Positions 22,246 through 33,851 are shown, numbered from the stretch's first letter. The stretch: DNA of 64,000 bases from Panaeolus papilionaceus (GCA_015501605.1 JADNRZ010000007.1:1674001-1738000), one strand, 5' to 3'. Program-made: numbers and translations. Notes: generated by a model from the sequence alone, not told the origin.

Positions 22246-22934
22246 GGGTCTGTTCGGCAACAACATCTGGTTTGGGATTCTGGTTTTGATCGCGGTTTTT
22301 ACGCTTAGTCATACATCCCTTTTGTTTCGTTACACGTCAAAACATGACTCATTGTGCACTTCTTTGTGCTCTATTCATTCATTTATTCTTTGCACACACT
22401 CATTTATGGCACAATCAAAAGCCAATGCAAGATGGCTTGGGACAGATGAGAAGTTATTGCTTAGTGAGCTGTTGGAATACTTGCCAGCAGCCAGGGAAGG
22501 GGGAAACTTCACCACTCCTATATGGAATGCAGTAGCAGTTGAAGTTGAGGCTATTAGAAAGGAGGGATTGAAAAAAACAGGAGAAAGATCAAGGCTAAAT
22601 GGAACTAGGTGAGTTTGTTATCCCTATTACCAATTTTAATACCCAATATTATTCTTTCAGTGTAGATCAGGGCAATAACACCTGCAACCTGAATTATATA
22701 AGTGGAGAGTGCAAAAATGAGGTCTCTGTTGGGTATATCATCAATATTAGGGTCGTTTTCCATGGTAGTACATTTGTAGTGGTGAATAATGAAGAAGTAG
22801 ATGAGGAATGAAGCACAAATGACAAGAGATATCGAAATTAGGGGCTCTATTTACAAATAAGGTAGGTAGTCCGTCCCATCAATACCACCATCAATACCAG
22901 AATCTCAAACCAGATGTGGTTGCCGAACAGACCC
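22246..22934. mobile_element. PIF/Harbinger-like non-autonomous element
   Basis: Terminal inverted repeats begin GGGTCTGTTCGGCAAC and extend, imperfectly, for about 45 bases (right arm read on the minus strand: GGGTCTGTTCGGCAACCACA). The element is flanked on each side by TTA (22,243-22,245 and 22,935-22,937), the 3-bp target preference of PIF/Harbinger. The empty site is visible at about 39,916-39,922 in the paralogous block (TTGTTAACGTTGGG). It is 689 bp long and carries a fragment of a Myb/SANT-like gene but no transposase. Confidence 0.8.
22406..22612 (+). pseudogene. Myb/SANT-like domain protein fragment in the Harbinger-like element
   Basis: From MAQSKANARWLGTDEKLLL the frame shows the trihelix/Myb-SANT layout used by the second gene of Harbinger elements: tryptophan in helix 1, LLLSELLEYLPAA, FTTPIWNAVAVEVEAI. 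The conserved third-helix pattern (basic residues then K-x-K-W) appears in the neighbouring frame near 22,590-22,605, which suggests a one-base frameshift. The frame then stops at a GT donor-like site. It would have bound the element's ends; it is now truncated. Confidence 0.5.
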
Positions 22935-22977
22935 TTAACGTTTGGGCCATAAACATAGATGATGCCTAGTCCTGCGG

Positions 22978-23633
22978 TAGGGTTGCGGTTAAAACTCCGG
23001 CCGGTGCATGTAAGTAGTAACTTACAGGTCAAAAATTTTGGTCGATGCATGTAAGGTATAAAATCGTGCAAATAAGTGCTTTTTACCGGGTCGCACGTGG
23101 TCCAAAATGCACGTGACCTTCAAATTCCTCCTCTGGATATCGACAAAAATTGTCAAAAATCTCGTTTTGGATGCAATTGTGAATATCTCAGAGGCATAAT
23201 AAAATATATTTGCTAAGTTTTGTGACAGTGGGGTAAGGCAAGTAAGTCTAGCAGATTTAGAATGAGCGTTGAGCAGTCTAAAATTCAAAATTTTCAAATG
23301 CGAAGCTTGGCCGATTCAGAGCCTGAGCGCACTTGCAACGCACGCAATTTCCAGCTTGAGCGGACCAATCAGCATCCATCAGTCACCTTTTCAGCCTATA
23401 TTGGATTATAGTTACTGACGAAACACTAGCTAACTGACACTGGCACACTACATTGTTGGAAACAGCGTTTTTCAACTTGGGAGACCACAGAAGGGATTTT
23501 TAAAATTTTCACACTTATAAACTTGACAACCTCAGGCGGCTGCATGTAAGTACTACTTTAAGTAGTAATTAACAGTTATTTACACGTGTTATTAACAATT
23601 TGCATAAAACTTCGACTTTTAACCGCAACCCTA
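22978..23633. mobile_element. hAT-like MITE
   Basis: 656 bp bounded by inverted repeats TAGGGTTGCGGTTAAAA (left) and the complementary TTTTAACCGCAACCCTA (right), flanked by the exact 8-bp direct repeat TCCTGCGG (22,970-22,977 and 23,634-23,641). An 8-bp duplication with TAGGG-type ends fits hAT elements; a KDZ/Zisupton-derived MITE is the alternative. No coding capacity. Internal GCATGTAAGTA motifs occur near both ends. Confidence 0.75.
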
Positions 23634-23641
23634 TCCTGCGG

Positions 23642-25412
23642 TTTCTGATAATTATTGTGTTGCGAAAAGAACAACATTTTGGACAATATCTTCTTGCCAT
23701 AAATTCTCACAAAAGGACAGGTTTTCGTCCCACAATAATTTAGATAATAAATTCAAATTCACGTCATCTAGAAAGTCTCAAAAAGGTTCATCTTAGACGT
23801 AACAAGCCTTTGGCGTGCCCTTGCTTCGCAAGTGGGTCGGCACAGGTTGCGTACAACTTTCCATATGCAAAGAAATAGGGACTTCGAGTTTAATGGTTAT
23901 TAATTAAAGATGTTAATATATTATAATTTTCACCGACATATGTCTACTGGTTATTTTCTCCCGCGAAGTCAGTGTCTTCGAAAGGAAAGTGGAGGCTCGC
24001 ACTGCGCGCTCGCCAGTCATCAATCAACCACCAACCACACAGTTAAATATTATATTCCTCTACATTGTCTTCAACCTTGTGTGGTACATATTGAGAGGCT
24101 CGCACTTCGCGCTCGCCCGTGGTTAACAATCTAATTCAATCTAATTTAAATAATTTAAATACCTGCATCCGGAAATCTCAATAGCCAGCGCCTTGATTAT
24201 AAGGACTGACATCTCTCTGGCATCGACATCTCGTGCATATTTTTTAGGTGATTCGTGGTCCCTTGTAAATTGTTCAAATTCATTTATCGTGACACTGGCA
24301 ATCTGTTTATCTGTTCTTTATAATGTGCCATGTTTCCCGGCTTTTTTTCCTTGGTGGACGATATCCAAGATTAACCATTTATTTCGGAACTTATTTTGGG
24401 TAATTAGTTTATATTGCTTCGGGAGGAAGTCCTTGTTTGGGTCCGAAGCTGCAAGGTCTGAGTGAGCGCGCAAAAACGCACAAACGCACTGAAAGAGCGG
24501 CTCATGGGCCTTACATAATCTTAGTCAGCTTAGTAATGGTCCTTGTTTTAAAAGAATAGAAATAGATAGAAATAGATATTATCTGGAAAACAAAAATCAG
24601 AAATCCCCCTCAAATGTCTTCTTTTATGGTGCTTTCTGTCGGGCTTAAATATGACCTTTCCAGTGGGTTATCAACTAACTAATAGATATTTGAAAGGTCA
24701 ATTTTTTATTCAATTTTCTGTAATGCAAATTTAAACCTTTACGAAGACTTTTCCTAAAACCGTAAATCAGCCACCCGCGGGAGTGATTAATCAAACTTCC
24801 TAACGATGAAGGACGACACATTTATTCAGACCGACGACGCTGCCGCCGGCCTATAAAGTTTGGCCATGTGTTGTGTTGCTCTTGGGCTGTTGTGTTCTTA
24901 TGAACATCCCCCTTGATAACGACCCAATGCTAATGTCCTGGTCAAAGTCCAAGAAATATAACGAAACACGACGACAATCCAGAGCTTACTTATCACGTCA
25001 ACCCAAGTGACATCATCAGAGTATACTCACAACAGAACAAAAACCAAGTCAGGTGGGGAGAATCGCGTGTATTAACCTCAACAGCGTGTAGCGAACAATG
25101 TCAACGTGTCTAGTAAATAGTCATGAATAAAAAAACCGAGCTACTCGTCATGCACAACTAATAGCCAGGAGCGAAAAAAAAAAAAAAACATTAACGCATA
25201 ATTAAAAACAAAGAATTAAGTTTTACAAAGTGTGGTCAAACTTTTATGCGGGGCAGTTCATGTATCACATCCCAGAACGACGTTGCGTCCTGGTGCGTGT
25301 AGGACGCCAACCTATTCTACCCTGAACTGCGAATACGTCTCCCCATCAGCCTCCGCCTCCGTTAGACGCGTCTAGCTCCTCTGGCATGCGTCACGGCGCT
25401 CAAGAAAAGGAT
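23642..25412. other. AT-rich, gene-free stretch with degraded repeats
   Basis: No supportable gene. It contains two copies of GAGGCTCGCAC[TT/TG]CGCGCTCGCC (23,992-24,014 and 24,095-24,117), suggestive of a decayed element. From about 24,960 to 25,210 lies a degraded copy of the spacer at 19.88-20.06 and 38.28-38.47 kb (ATCAGAGTATACTCACAACAGAAC). A run of 16-17 A lies near 25,170. Confidence 0.5.
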
Positions 25413-26203
25413 TTAATCTTTGATCTTGGCAAGAATTTCGCTGTCCTTGAACAAGCAGTATTCCTATAGAACAGAACAAAAAAACGTCAGCTCGTCTCTT
25501 CACAATACCACTACTACAGAAAAACAACGTGACGGAATGACTCCAACGCTGGAGTCGGGAACCGCAACACAAAGTGCATCGGCTTCAACATCACGCGACT
25601 CAGTCCCAACACAACCCCAGACCTTAAAAAATAGCGAGAAAAAAATTCAACTCACTTCTTCTCCAACCTTAATCGTACTTCCACCCCACCCAGGAAGAAG
25701 AACCTTATCACCCGCCTTCACCGAGGGCTGGACAAGTTTTCCGTCCTTGTTGGGTGCGCCGGGGCCGACAGCGATGACGGTGGCTTCGGGGAGGGGGCTG
25801 CTGGTGGCGGAGGTGGGCAGGAAGAGGCCAGTGGCGGTTTTCTGTTGGAAGGAAGGGTGTGTCAGTTTTATGCAGAAGTGGTGGTAATGAGCGGGAGGGA
25901 GGAGGTAGGGAGAGGGTGAGGAGGAAGAGGAGAGAAAGGGAGCAACGTACCGTTTCAGGCTTGAATCTCTGGACGAGGACTCTGTCGAAGAGGGGAACGA
26001 CAGATTTGATGGACTTGATGAAGGTTTGGGAGGCCTATATGTCGCACCACACAATATAGCACCATATTAACAACGCGTCCAATTCAAATAGAACGTTCGC
26101 AAGTTGCAGGCCACAAGTTGGAATCCAAAGTTGAAAGTAAGAAAGCAATTCAACACCGTCAGCACACCCCACACTCAACCTATCCTAAACGTTGACTCAC
26201 CAT
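25413..26203 (-). CDS. hsp10: Mitochondrial 10-kDa chaperonin (HSP10/GroES, Cpn10)
   Basis: Co-chaperonin that caps HSP60 in the mitochondrial matrix during ATP-driven protein folding. Four exons (26,201-26,203, 25,951-26,034, 25,656-25,841, 25,413-25,463) splice in phase to 107 residues, the usual length. The first exon is the ATG alone. The protein begins MASQTFIKSIKSVVPLFDR, has the mobile loop that contacts HSP60 (KPETKTATGLFLPTS), the core VIAVGPGAPNKDGK, and ends DSEILAKIKD. As in other Cpn10 proteins, the N-terminus is basic and amphipathic and probably serves as an uncleaved import signal. It lies 391 bp downstream of, and in the same direction as, urate oxidase. It appears intact. 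Confidence 0.95.
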
Positions 26204-26594
26204 TGTACACAGAGGAATTAACGACTAGAGGTGTAGCAAGAAATAACGCGTAGCAAGGAGCAAGGACGTGAAAAGCGTAGTTGAAGTGGTGGAAAGAGAC
26301 GGAAGGGTGTGTGGGTGGTTTAAATTTGTGAACGGAGCGACGACCGTGGAATGTTCGCGACTTTCTTTATTTGTTTCGGACAAATACGGTTAGAGGGTCA
26401 CGTGCGATAGGGGCGGCGAGACGCGTCGGACATGTGCCTGTCGACGTCGTCCGAGCGATGTTGGCGGTCGTTGGGATTCACGTCAAGGAAGCTATAACTC
26501 AAGAGCATGAAGTCGAAAGATTGAAAAATATTTAAAATGATGATATGTACATTCAATTCAAATCCCTTGATTTAATGCTTTCTACTCCCACTCC

Positions 26595-28085
26595 TCATTT
26601 CCTCGAAATCGTCGCAGAAATCAAACCACTACACCAACACGATCAGTTCACCCATAATCAGAACTTAACAAGAGGAAAAGACGCACCTAGGAGCAGCAAC
26701 AGGCACGAACACCTCCGCATTCTGCGGAGTCGTATTATCCAACCCGATGTACTTCATATCAACGGGTATATAATGCTTGTTGGGCAAAACATATGTCACA
26801 TCCTGCACCGACGCATTCTCTTTGATCACCCGCTGGGCCATCTTATACAACGTAGCCTATTCAAATTCAAATTCATCGATCCATCAGTACCATCCCTTTC
26901 CTTCCATAACAACGATGATTCATGAAAATTCACCTGCACAGACGCACTCTCATCCACCGCAAACACCTCCAACGTCGCCCTCCTCGCCCTCCCCGCAACA
27001 TCATCATCCCACACGCTCCCCTCATACCCTTCTTCGCCCTTCTGCACCGGCACCACAAACTCGAGCTTCTTCTCATCCGCTGGCGCCTGCAGAGAGACAG
27101 GCGCGAACGTGTACGTGAGATCAACGGATGTAGAGAAGATACGATCGTTGACCTCGACGAGCGTGGTGTATTCGTCGCGATAGAAGTTTTCGAAGGCGGA
27201 GCCGGTGGATTTGAGGACTGTTTTTTGTGAGGTGAGATGGGTTAAACAGTCGCAGATAGAGAGCTAACTCACCTAACAAATCACTTATCCCAGCCGACAC
27301 CCTCCCCACCAATTTATCCTTTCCTTGAGTCGCATCCACCTCAACCTTCACAACCCTCTTATCATCTCCATCGCGGTAAAACGAGTGCGCATGCCCCTCG
27401 TCTGATGTGTGTCCTGCAACTGCTGCGTCGCCCTCGACGTGGATGCGACTCCACCGCAACTGCTGGATCGTGATGAACGCCTTGTCGATGTGTGCGTATT
27501 TGGAGACGAAGAATGTGCCGAGGTGGAGGGCGAATTTTTCGGCGCTGAGGATGTGGGGAGAGGTTTTGGCGAGGACTGATTACGTTTTTGTCATGATAAG
27601 AAGAGGGGATGGACTGAGATTGTGATCAAAAGAAGAGGAAGGAAGATGGGGGTACGCACAATACGTGATATTCTTGACTGTACAGAGAATAGTTGCAGTA
27701 CTCAATTCAGAGCGTCAGGATTGACATAAAGTGTCAAGTTGAACGTAACGTGGAACAGAAACAAAGGAAATGAAACGTCAGCAACCCCCTCATTCATTCA
27801 ATGCATACGCAACATCACAGCCAAACACTCACTACTATCAGTCGCAACAACAACCCCATTATCCGCCTTCGTATAGCTGCTTTCAATCCCGCCCTCGAGG
27901 AGCGCCTCGACGCTGTACTCTACTACATGGTGCCATTTTCCTTGGCGCACGATGCGGAAGACCCGGACGGCGGTTTTGCCGTAGCGGGCTGAGGAGAGGA
28001 GGCCTGGTTCCGAGGTGGGCATCAGTAGATTTGAGAGGGGTGGAGATTTATAAGGTGGTGGTGGTGTAGGAGAAGATAGTGGCAC
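26595..28085 (-). CDS. uaZ: Urate oxidase (uricase)
   Basis: Oxidises urate to 5-hydroxyisourate in purine catabolism, normally in peroxisomes. Six exons (27,833-28,085; 27,660-27,677; 27,273-27,575; 26,934-27,217; 26,687-26,856; 26,595-26,628) splice in phase. Landmarks are LSSARYGKTAVRVFRIVRQG (catalytic Lys), VVATDSIKN (catalytic Thr), HSFYRDGDDKRVV, DRIFSTSVDLTYTF (urate-binding Arg), SVQATLYKM (binding Gln) and NKHYIPVDM (His). The last exon gives the typical fungal terminus SGLISATISRK. There is no SKL-type ending, so the peroxisomal signal is unclear. From the first Met the product is 353 residues. The Met at 28,022 (MPTSEPGLLSS) gives 332, closer to the usual size, and is the likelier start. 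It appears intact. Confidence 0.93.
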
Positions 28086-28660
28086 ACGAGGTGATGAGAG
28101 GGAAAGAAGGAACGAGATCCGAGTTGAAGTGTGGGTCTAAATAGGATGAATGCTACCCTAATCTAAGAATCTAAGAATAAGTTACAAGGTCTGGATTCTC
28201 AGATCACGATCGCTTGCGCGTGGTATTTATATTTAGAATTTCTTTAATTCACGTTCACACTCACTCCGCCTAGTGTTGGCGGTTATGCATTATGCGACAG
28301 ATAAGTGATGTGGATGCGGCTGGATAGGGGTGCGGGTAAGATAAGGAATGACGCGAACGCAGACTCATTGGATTTGATTTGATTCGCTCGATCCCGTTCT
28401 TATTACTCTCGCTTCCATCCATCCATCCACTTTCCCTTCCTTTGTTTACGAGTATCATATATCATGACTCACAGCCACGCAGCATGTACAACCGCAGCTC
28501 GTACCCAACCATCAAAAAAGCTACAATCGACCCCACACACATCAGTCAATTCGACCACTCCCCTCCTCGTAGTTCAAAGTACCACAACCCCCGAATCCGC
28601 ACCTCCACTTTTAATTTCAGTTTATTCTCAGCGGTTCTCGCCGTGTTGTATATACACTCC
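28086..28660. promoter_or_regulatory. Upstream region of the uricase gene
   Basis: Contains no convincing exon. It serves as the 5' flank of urate oxidase on the minus strand; no GATA or other site can be assigned with confidence. Confidence 0.3.
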
Positions 28661-28803
28661 GCGCCGCTCCCAATTTCCGATGCCATAATCGCATATCGCG
28701 TTCGACCTTCGTTCGAGGTCTGATTCGATTTAAAGACGCGATGCGGGCTGTATACACGTGTGGAGGATACATACCCCTATCTGTTTTCCACGCAGCTTCA
28801 GGT

Positions 28804-29438
28804 TCAGGTTCTGTGGGGGTTGACAATGAAACGGTCCCTAAGTAACAATACTGTGATGACGATGATGAGAGCGTTAACGACGAGCAGGTAGTTTGTCAAT
28901 GAATCTATGTATGTATTTGTCCGTGCTATGTCTATTTCCGCTCGTGAACTTAACTTGCAGGAACCTCGTTCGTTGAAGCTACATACCTCGGATCGAGCGT
29001 GGCTAAGAAAGCGGCTGGTATGGTATGAATAATGAGACGCAATGTATTTGTCCCGGTCTTCTTTGGTGGCATTCGCTGCTTCGGCTCTGACCTCTGGATG
29101 CGTTATTATTAAATATATCGGTTTGCACTTCAAGTTCGGGGTTCGAGAGCATGGTAATTTCGCAATTAGTGATCAACATCTTTGACATGGTGCAATTGAT
29201 GAAAGTTACCGGTGTTCCGTTTCTTGACGCAGACAGTTGGATCCTGAGGGCGTGGGGTGCAAGGTAGCTCGTTGTGGCGTTCGAAATTTCGGGATCGTTG
29301 AAGGTGCGAAGGAGGGACGGTTTGTGGACGTCTATGAGCTCGACAAACAAATTCGAAACTCATGGTTAACAGATATATACGAAGCCGTGAATGATACAGA
29401 ACAAAACCACTTGGAGAGCAGGTGCAAAGCAAGAACAA
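28804..29438 (-). pseudogene. Remnant of a repeat-block gene (minus strand)
   Basis: Pieces of two repeat-block genes lie here in minus orientation. One matches exon 4 of the 191-residue gene (SKMLITNCEITMLSNPE, 29,150-29,250, preceded by ASRNGTPVTFINCT). Another carries a membrane helix (NYLLVVNALIIVITVLLLRD, 28,804-28,900) and a helical stretch EDRDKYIASHYSYHTSRFL. A related piece is at 51,360-51,460. I cannot join them into one model; treat as partial or decayed. Confidence 0.35.
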
Positions 29439-29541
29439 AATAACAATGAGGCAGGGTAAATCGACTAAAGACCAAATTAAACCAAGTTATAAGTAATAAG
29501 GTCCGGGTTTACTATATAATATAAAAAAGAGAGCACAGTGG

Positions 29542-31050
29542 CTATAACCACTCCTGAGAACCCCGCTGCGATATCGAATTAGGGGTATTCGAGTCATCCA
29601 GATCATGACGCCGCAGGGTGAGTATGTCGATATCAATATCGCCATCCAGGCGCAGAGCGGTAATAGGACGGTGTGCGCCCGTTGATGCAAGACGAGGCAC
29701 CGCGGTGCCATCCTCTAGTGTCGAGTTCCTGAGCACGTTTGGGACTTTACTCGGCGTTGACCAGTTGTGATTCGTCGGTGTCCCGCTAAAGTAAACTCGA
29801 ACAGATAAGAGAACGAATACAATTCCTGAATTTAGGGACAATGCAGGGTTAGCATACTAAACGACCATAAACTCCCGATGGTATATAGAACCAACTACTC
29901 ACCAAGCATAGGAACATGCAACCCCGCCGCAATAGCCGTTGCAGGATGCGTGAGCGCACCAAGGACAATCATCAGTAGCAGATCGATTGTATATAGCATT
30001 GCTGTCTCAATGAGTATCCTTGACAAGCTCCCAAACCTCATCACACCAGGTGTGGCGTTGGTCGCACCATTTTTGAGTGAGACGTGATGAGCGGAGTGGG
30101 TTTTGTACGTGAGCAGGGCAGTAGTCATGACATTTTGTGCGAAGACGAGGGGGAAGATGCCTTTGTACCACGCGAAGGCGGTTTTGCGCGGTATGCGGTC
30201 GGGATGGCTGAATGCGTAGAGGGCCATGGCGTTGACGACTGCACATGGAGTAATGAAAAGCAAGGAAGTAAGTAGTTGTTTTGGAGGATGCACGATTGCG
30301 TGGACGTAACGCACCCATGTAAGCCGTGTGGACTATCACTGGTAGTGCTACGATTCGGATACTTCTGTTCCACACGATATAGGTTCTATATATCTACATT
30401 AAGAAGATAATGTCTTGCGTTGTTGATCATCGTGCCAATTAAGCAGGAAAACGAACAGGCGCACCACGAGTATATCCCCTAACACCATCATTACAGTTGT
30501 CAACAAAATATGTGCCATATTATCCCACTTCGTCGCGTCTATAGTCCTGCCAGGAGGCTTCTTGCCAACCTCAATCTCAAGGACACACATTCGCAGAAGA
30601 CGGCGGATAGAGGTTCCTAATTCCTTGTGTCAGCGCCTTGCGTATGCGGCTTGGCAAGACGCACCAAGATGCACGGACGCGACGAGCCACATTAGCGTAA
30701 TCAACACTAGATACAGCTGTCGATGCGTTAGCTGGTCGCGTACAAAATTTGACACATAGATGTGACTTTACCCGTCTTGAAAAAGTTGTGGTTGGGGTAT
30801 CATCTTGCGACTGGCGCTTACCCCAGATCCACAAAGCAGCTATGAAAAGCACCGTATAAAATCCTGCAAAGCAAGCCGTTACATGCAATTCTATTATAAG
30901 ACGTGGAGCTTGCTCACCCCAAAATACACCCTGAAATCCAGGACGAATGAATTGATGAATTGCATAAACAGGATGAATGAGACGAACCTCTAAGAACACG
31001 CCGACTGGAAAATAATAGTCATCCTTCGTCAGAAGCCGTTGCGATGGCAT
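29542..31050 (-). CDS. Seven-TM membrane protein, copy 6
   Basis: Complete member on the minus strand, start at 31,050 (M-P-S-Q-R-L-L-T-K-D-D-Y-Y), stop at 29,542 after S-Q-E-W-L. Exons correspond one to one with copies 4-8, with GT-AG sites and a 40-base mini-intron before TM2 (LYLVLITLMWLVASVHL). Copy-specific changes include the loop EVGKKPPGRTIDATKWDNM in place of the common KPHKRILDAMKWDNM, and TM6 LYTIDLLLMIVLGAL. It appears intact and is more diverged from copies 4, 5 and 8 than those are from each other. It is head-to-head with copy 7. Function unknown. Confidence 0.72.
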
Positions 31051-31924
31051 CCAACCCCCGTCTGTATTCGAGTCGAACTTCAACTTCTAGGGTTGGGACA
31101 ACTAGGCAGAGTATGTATAGGAATAAATCGCCTCGGAGACGCGTGACTGTTCCCGCACCTTTCGCGCGACTCGTCAATGGCCTGAGGTGGAGCTGCGGGC
31201 GTTGTGAGTGGGTGAGAACGTGGAGTGGAAGGAGAGCAACAGGAGTGGGCATAAAGTGTCATGTCGGTGAAACCTTAAAAGTTGACCCTGCTGCAACTGA
31301 ATGCTTTGTCGGTTCCTTACAATCGTTTGCATAATGATCTTGTTTTGCAGAACAATATATTTAAAAATCTCATTTGGTTGTGCTTGGAATGATGCCGAAC
31401 ATTCTCCTCGATAGGGGCATATTGTCGCTCGCTTTCCGGTCACCAGAATCATTTACCTGCCTCCCTTTTTGTCATTTATGGCCCATGAAACATGCCATCC
31501 TACCTTTTGGTGAAGTATGTTAGCCATTTCATAACCTGAGTCTCTCGAGGACTGCGTTGGACGAAGCGTTTCATCAGGGCTCTGCTGATGATGACCCTGG
31601 ATGGTGACCAGGTTAGACTCGTTGTGATGACATATCGCTGACAGGACAGATGACGGCACACTCAAACAGGGGTCCAGACGGCGCCACTGTAATTTCTTCA
31701 AGTTTCAACCGACCTTATGACCGACTCCTGTTTCCCTCCTTCCACTGACTGACCTATCCACCGACTCACTCACAACGCCCGCATCCTCAGCTCAGCCCAC
31801 AGACGAGCTCGAGCAGCGAAGGGTGCTGGAACAGCCACGCGTCTCCGAGGCGATTTATTCCTATATATACTCTGCCTAGTTGTCCCAACCCTAGAAGTTC
31901 GACTCGAATACAGAGGGGGGTTGG
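31051..31924. promoter_or_regulatory. Divergent promoter region of seven-TM copies 6 and 7
   Basis: The two ends are an inverted repeat of about 110 bases. The left end (31,051-31,150, minus sense) and the right end (31,820-31,924) both read CTCCGAGGCGATTTATTCCTATA...TACTCTGCCTAGTTGTCCCAACCCTAGAAGTT, then the ATG. The GATTTATTCCTATA block about 70 bases before the ATG is a good core-promoter candidate. The middle 600 bp has no gene. Confidence 0.5.
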
Positions 31925-32982
31925 ATGCCATCGCAACGGCTTCTGACGAAGGATGACTATTATTTTCCAGTCGGCGTGTTCTTGGAGGTTCGTTCTGGCT
32001 CTCATTCATCCAGTTTATGCAATTCATCAATTCATTCGTCCTGGATTTCAGGGTGTATTTTGGGGTGGGCCATCTCTGTGTCTTATAATAGAATTGCATG
32101 TAATTGCTTTGCTTTGTAGGCGTTTATACGGCGCTTTTCATAGCTGCTTTGTGGATCTGGGGTAAACGCCGGTCGCAGGATGGTACCCCGACTTCGACAT
32201 TTTCACGATTGGTAAAGTCATCTATGCGTCAAATTTGCATGCGGCCAGCTAATGCATCGACAGTTGTATCTGTTGCTGATTACACTAATGTGGCTCGTTG
32301 CATCTGTGCACCTCGGTTAGTCTTTCCAAGCTGCACACGCAAGGCGCTCATACAAAGAATTAGGTACCTCAATCTATCGTCTCCTGCGAATATTTGTCGT
32401 CGAGATCGAAGTTGGCATAAAACCTCATAAAAGAATTCTAGACGCGATGAAGTGGGATAATATGGTGCATATTGTGTTGGTGACTGTCATGATGTGGTTA
32501 GGAGATCTACTTGTGGTGCGCTTGTTCGCTCTTCTGCTTATTTAAAACAAATAATAACGCTAGGTATTACCTTCGCAATCCAGATATATAGAACCTACAT
32601 CGTGTGGAACAGAAGTATCAGAGTTGTCGCGCTGCCGGTGATAGTCCATATAGCTTACATGGGTGCGCTACATCGATACAAGCATGCATGTTCCAACACA
32701 ATTGCTTACTACCTTGCTTATGGTCACTCCATGTGCAGTTGCCAGCACCATATGCATCCACGGATTTGGCCACCCCGACCGCATACCGGTCAAAATCGCC
32801 CTCGCATGGTACCAACCTGTTTTTCCCCTCGCCTTCGCACAAAACCTTATCACTACCACCTTGCTCACGTACAAAACTTACTCCACCCACCAGCTGTCAC
32901 GCAAAAACGGCGTAACCAGCGCCACATCTGGTGCGATGGGGCTTGGAAAGTTGTCATGGATCCTCATCGAGACAGCAATATG
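31925..32982 (+). pseudogene. Seven-TM membrane protein, copy 7 (3' truncated)
   Basis: Intact up to the TM6 exon (exon 7): M-P-S-Q-R-L-L-T-K-D-D, TM1-TM3, IYRTYIVWNRS, IPVKIALAWYQPVFP, then I-L-I-E-T-A. At about 32,977-32,982 the sequence switches to the downstream spacer (GCAATATGCAATTTCAAATACGGG, compare 11,803-11,820), deleting most of TM6, TM7, the last intron and the tail. Read through, the frame continues briefly in foreign sequence and stops. A membrane protein lacking TM6-TM7 is unlikely to work. Confidence 0.75.
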
Positions 32983-33851
32983 CAATTTCAAATACGGGAC
33001 TGCCAGTCACCCTTGTTTCAATCAATAAAGTCGAAGCTCACTTACCAAATGCAATAGCTCAGAGAGGCGGTAGCTTAACCCAATTTAGTGTTAATCTGAT
33101 GCAAGATTTTCATGACACTGTTTAGACGGCGTTGAGATTCACGAAAGCATGGTCAGTCAAATTGAGGGGAGTGTGTCGGGACCCATGCAAGCTGCGGTCG
33201 GAGTCACCTTACATTACTTGAGTCATAGAAAAAGACGCAACATAAAACTGAGAGTATTGAATTGACGCACTGTGTCACTGCCAGCAATGGAATTAGAATT
33301 GGAATGGGCTCGATGCGATCGCGCTTTCAATTATACGCGTTGACGGATTCTTATTCTGGAAGTAATTTCCAGATACATATGGTATGATAGCCCCTAACAC
33401 GATCGGGGCTTACAGAAAATGATCAATGAGGATCACGTAATGATATAGGTAAACATATTATTTCCTCCATTTTTTCATACCGCAAACTGGGAGGATTCTA
33501 TAGGTACAGGTATGCAATCATAGAGACGGATATCGACACTGCCCTGAACGACTTCGATTCCTTCCAAGTTCCAGTGTCCTGCCAACTCGGATTCCGCATT
33601 GTCATTCTTCCGTTGATTGCTTTTGCTTATGGTATCACTTCCTCATACATATAATCTGAGCCTGTGTTCTTTCATACATTCAGAACACAGTGTCCAATTG
33701 AATTTCAACCTATCATCTATGAACAGCCTTGATCTATTATTATCTCTGAATTCTCCGTCTCCGTTATAAATCATAAATTACAGCAGGTCCGAACATATAA
33801 AGGTCCCAGAACGACATCCGCTACTTCATCACCCACTCCACTTCTCAACCC
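32983..33851. other. Recurrent spacer block with the empty site of the LTR insertion
   Basis: Matches 11,803-12,023 followed directly by 16,206 onward, so it preserves the pre-insertion sequence for the LTR element near 33,190-33,200. The TATA-like box of the next gene is at 33,796-33,802. No gene. Confidence 0.55.
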
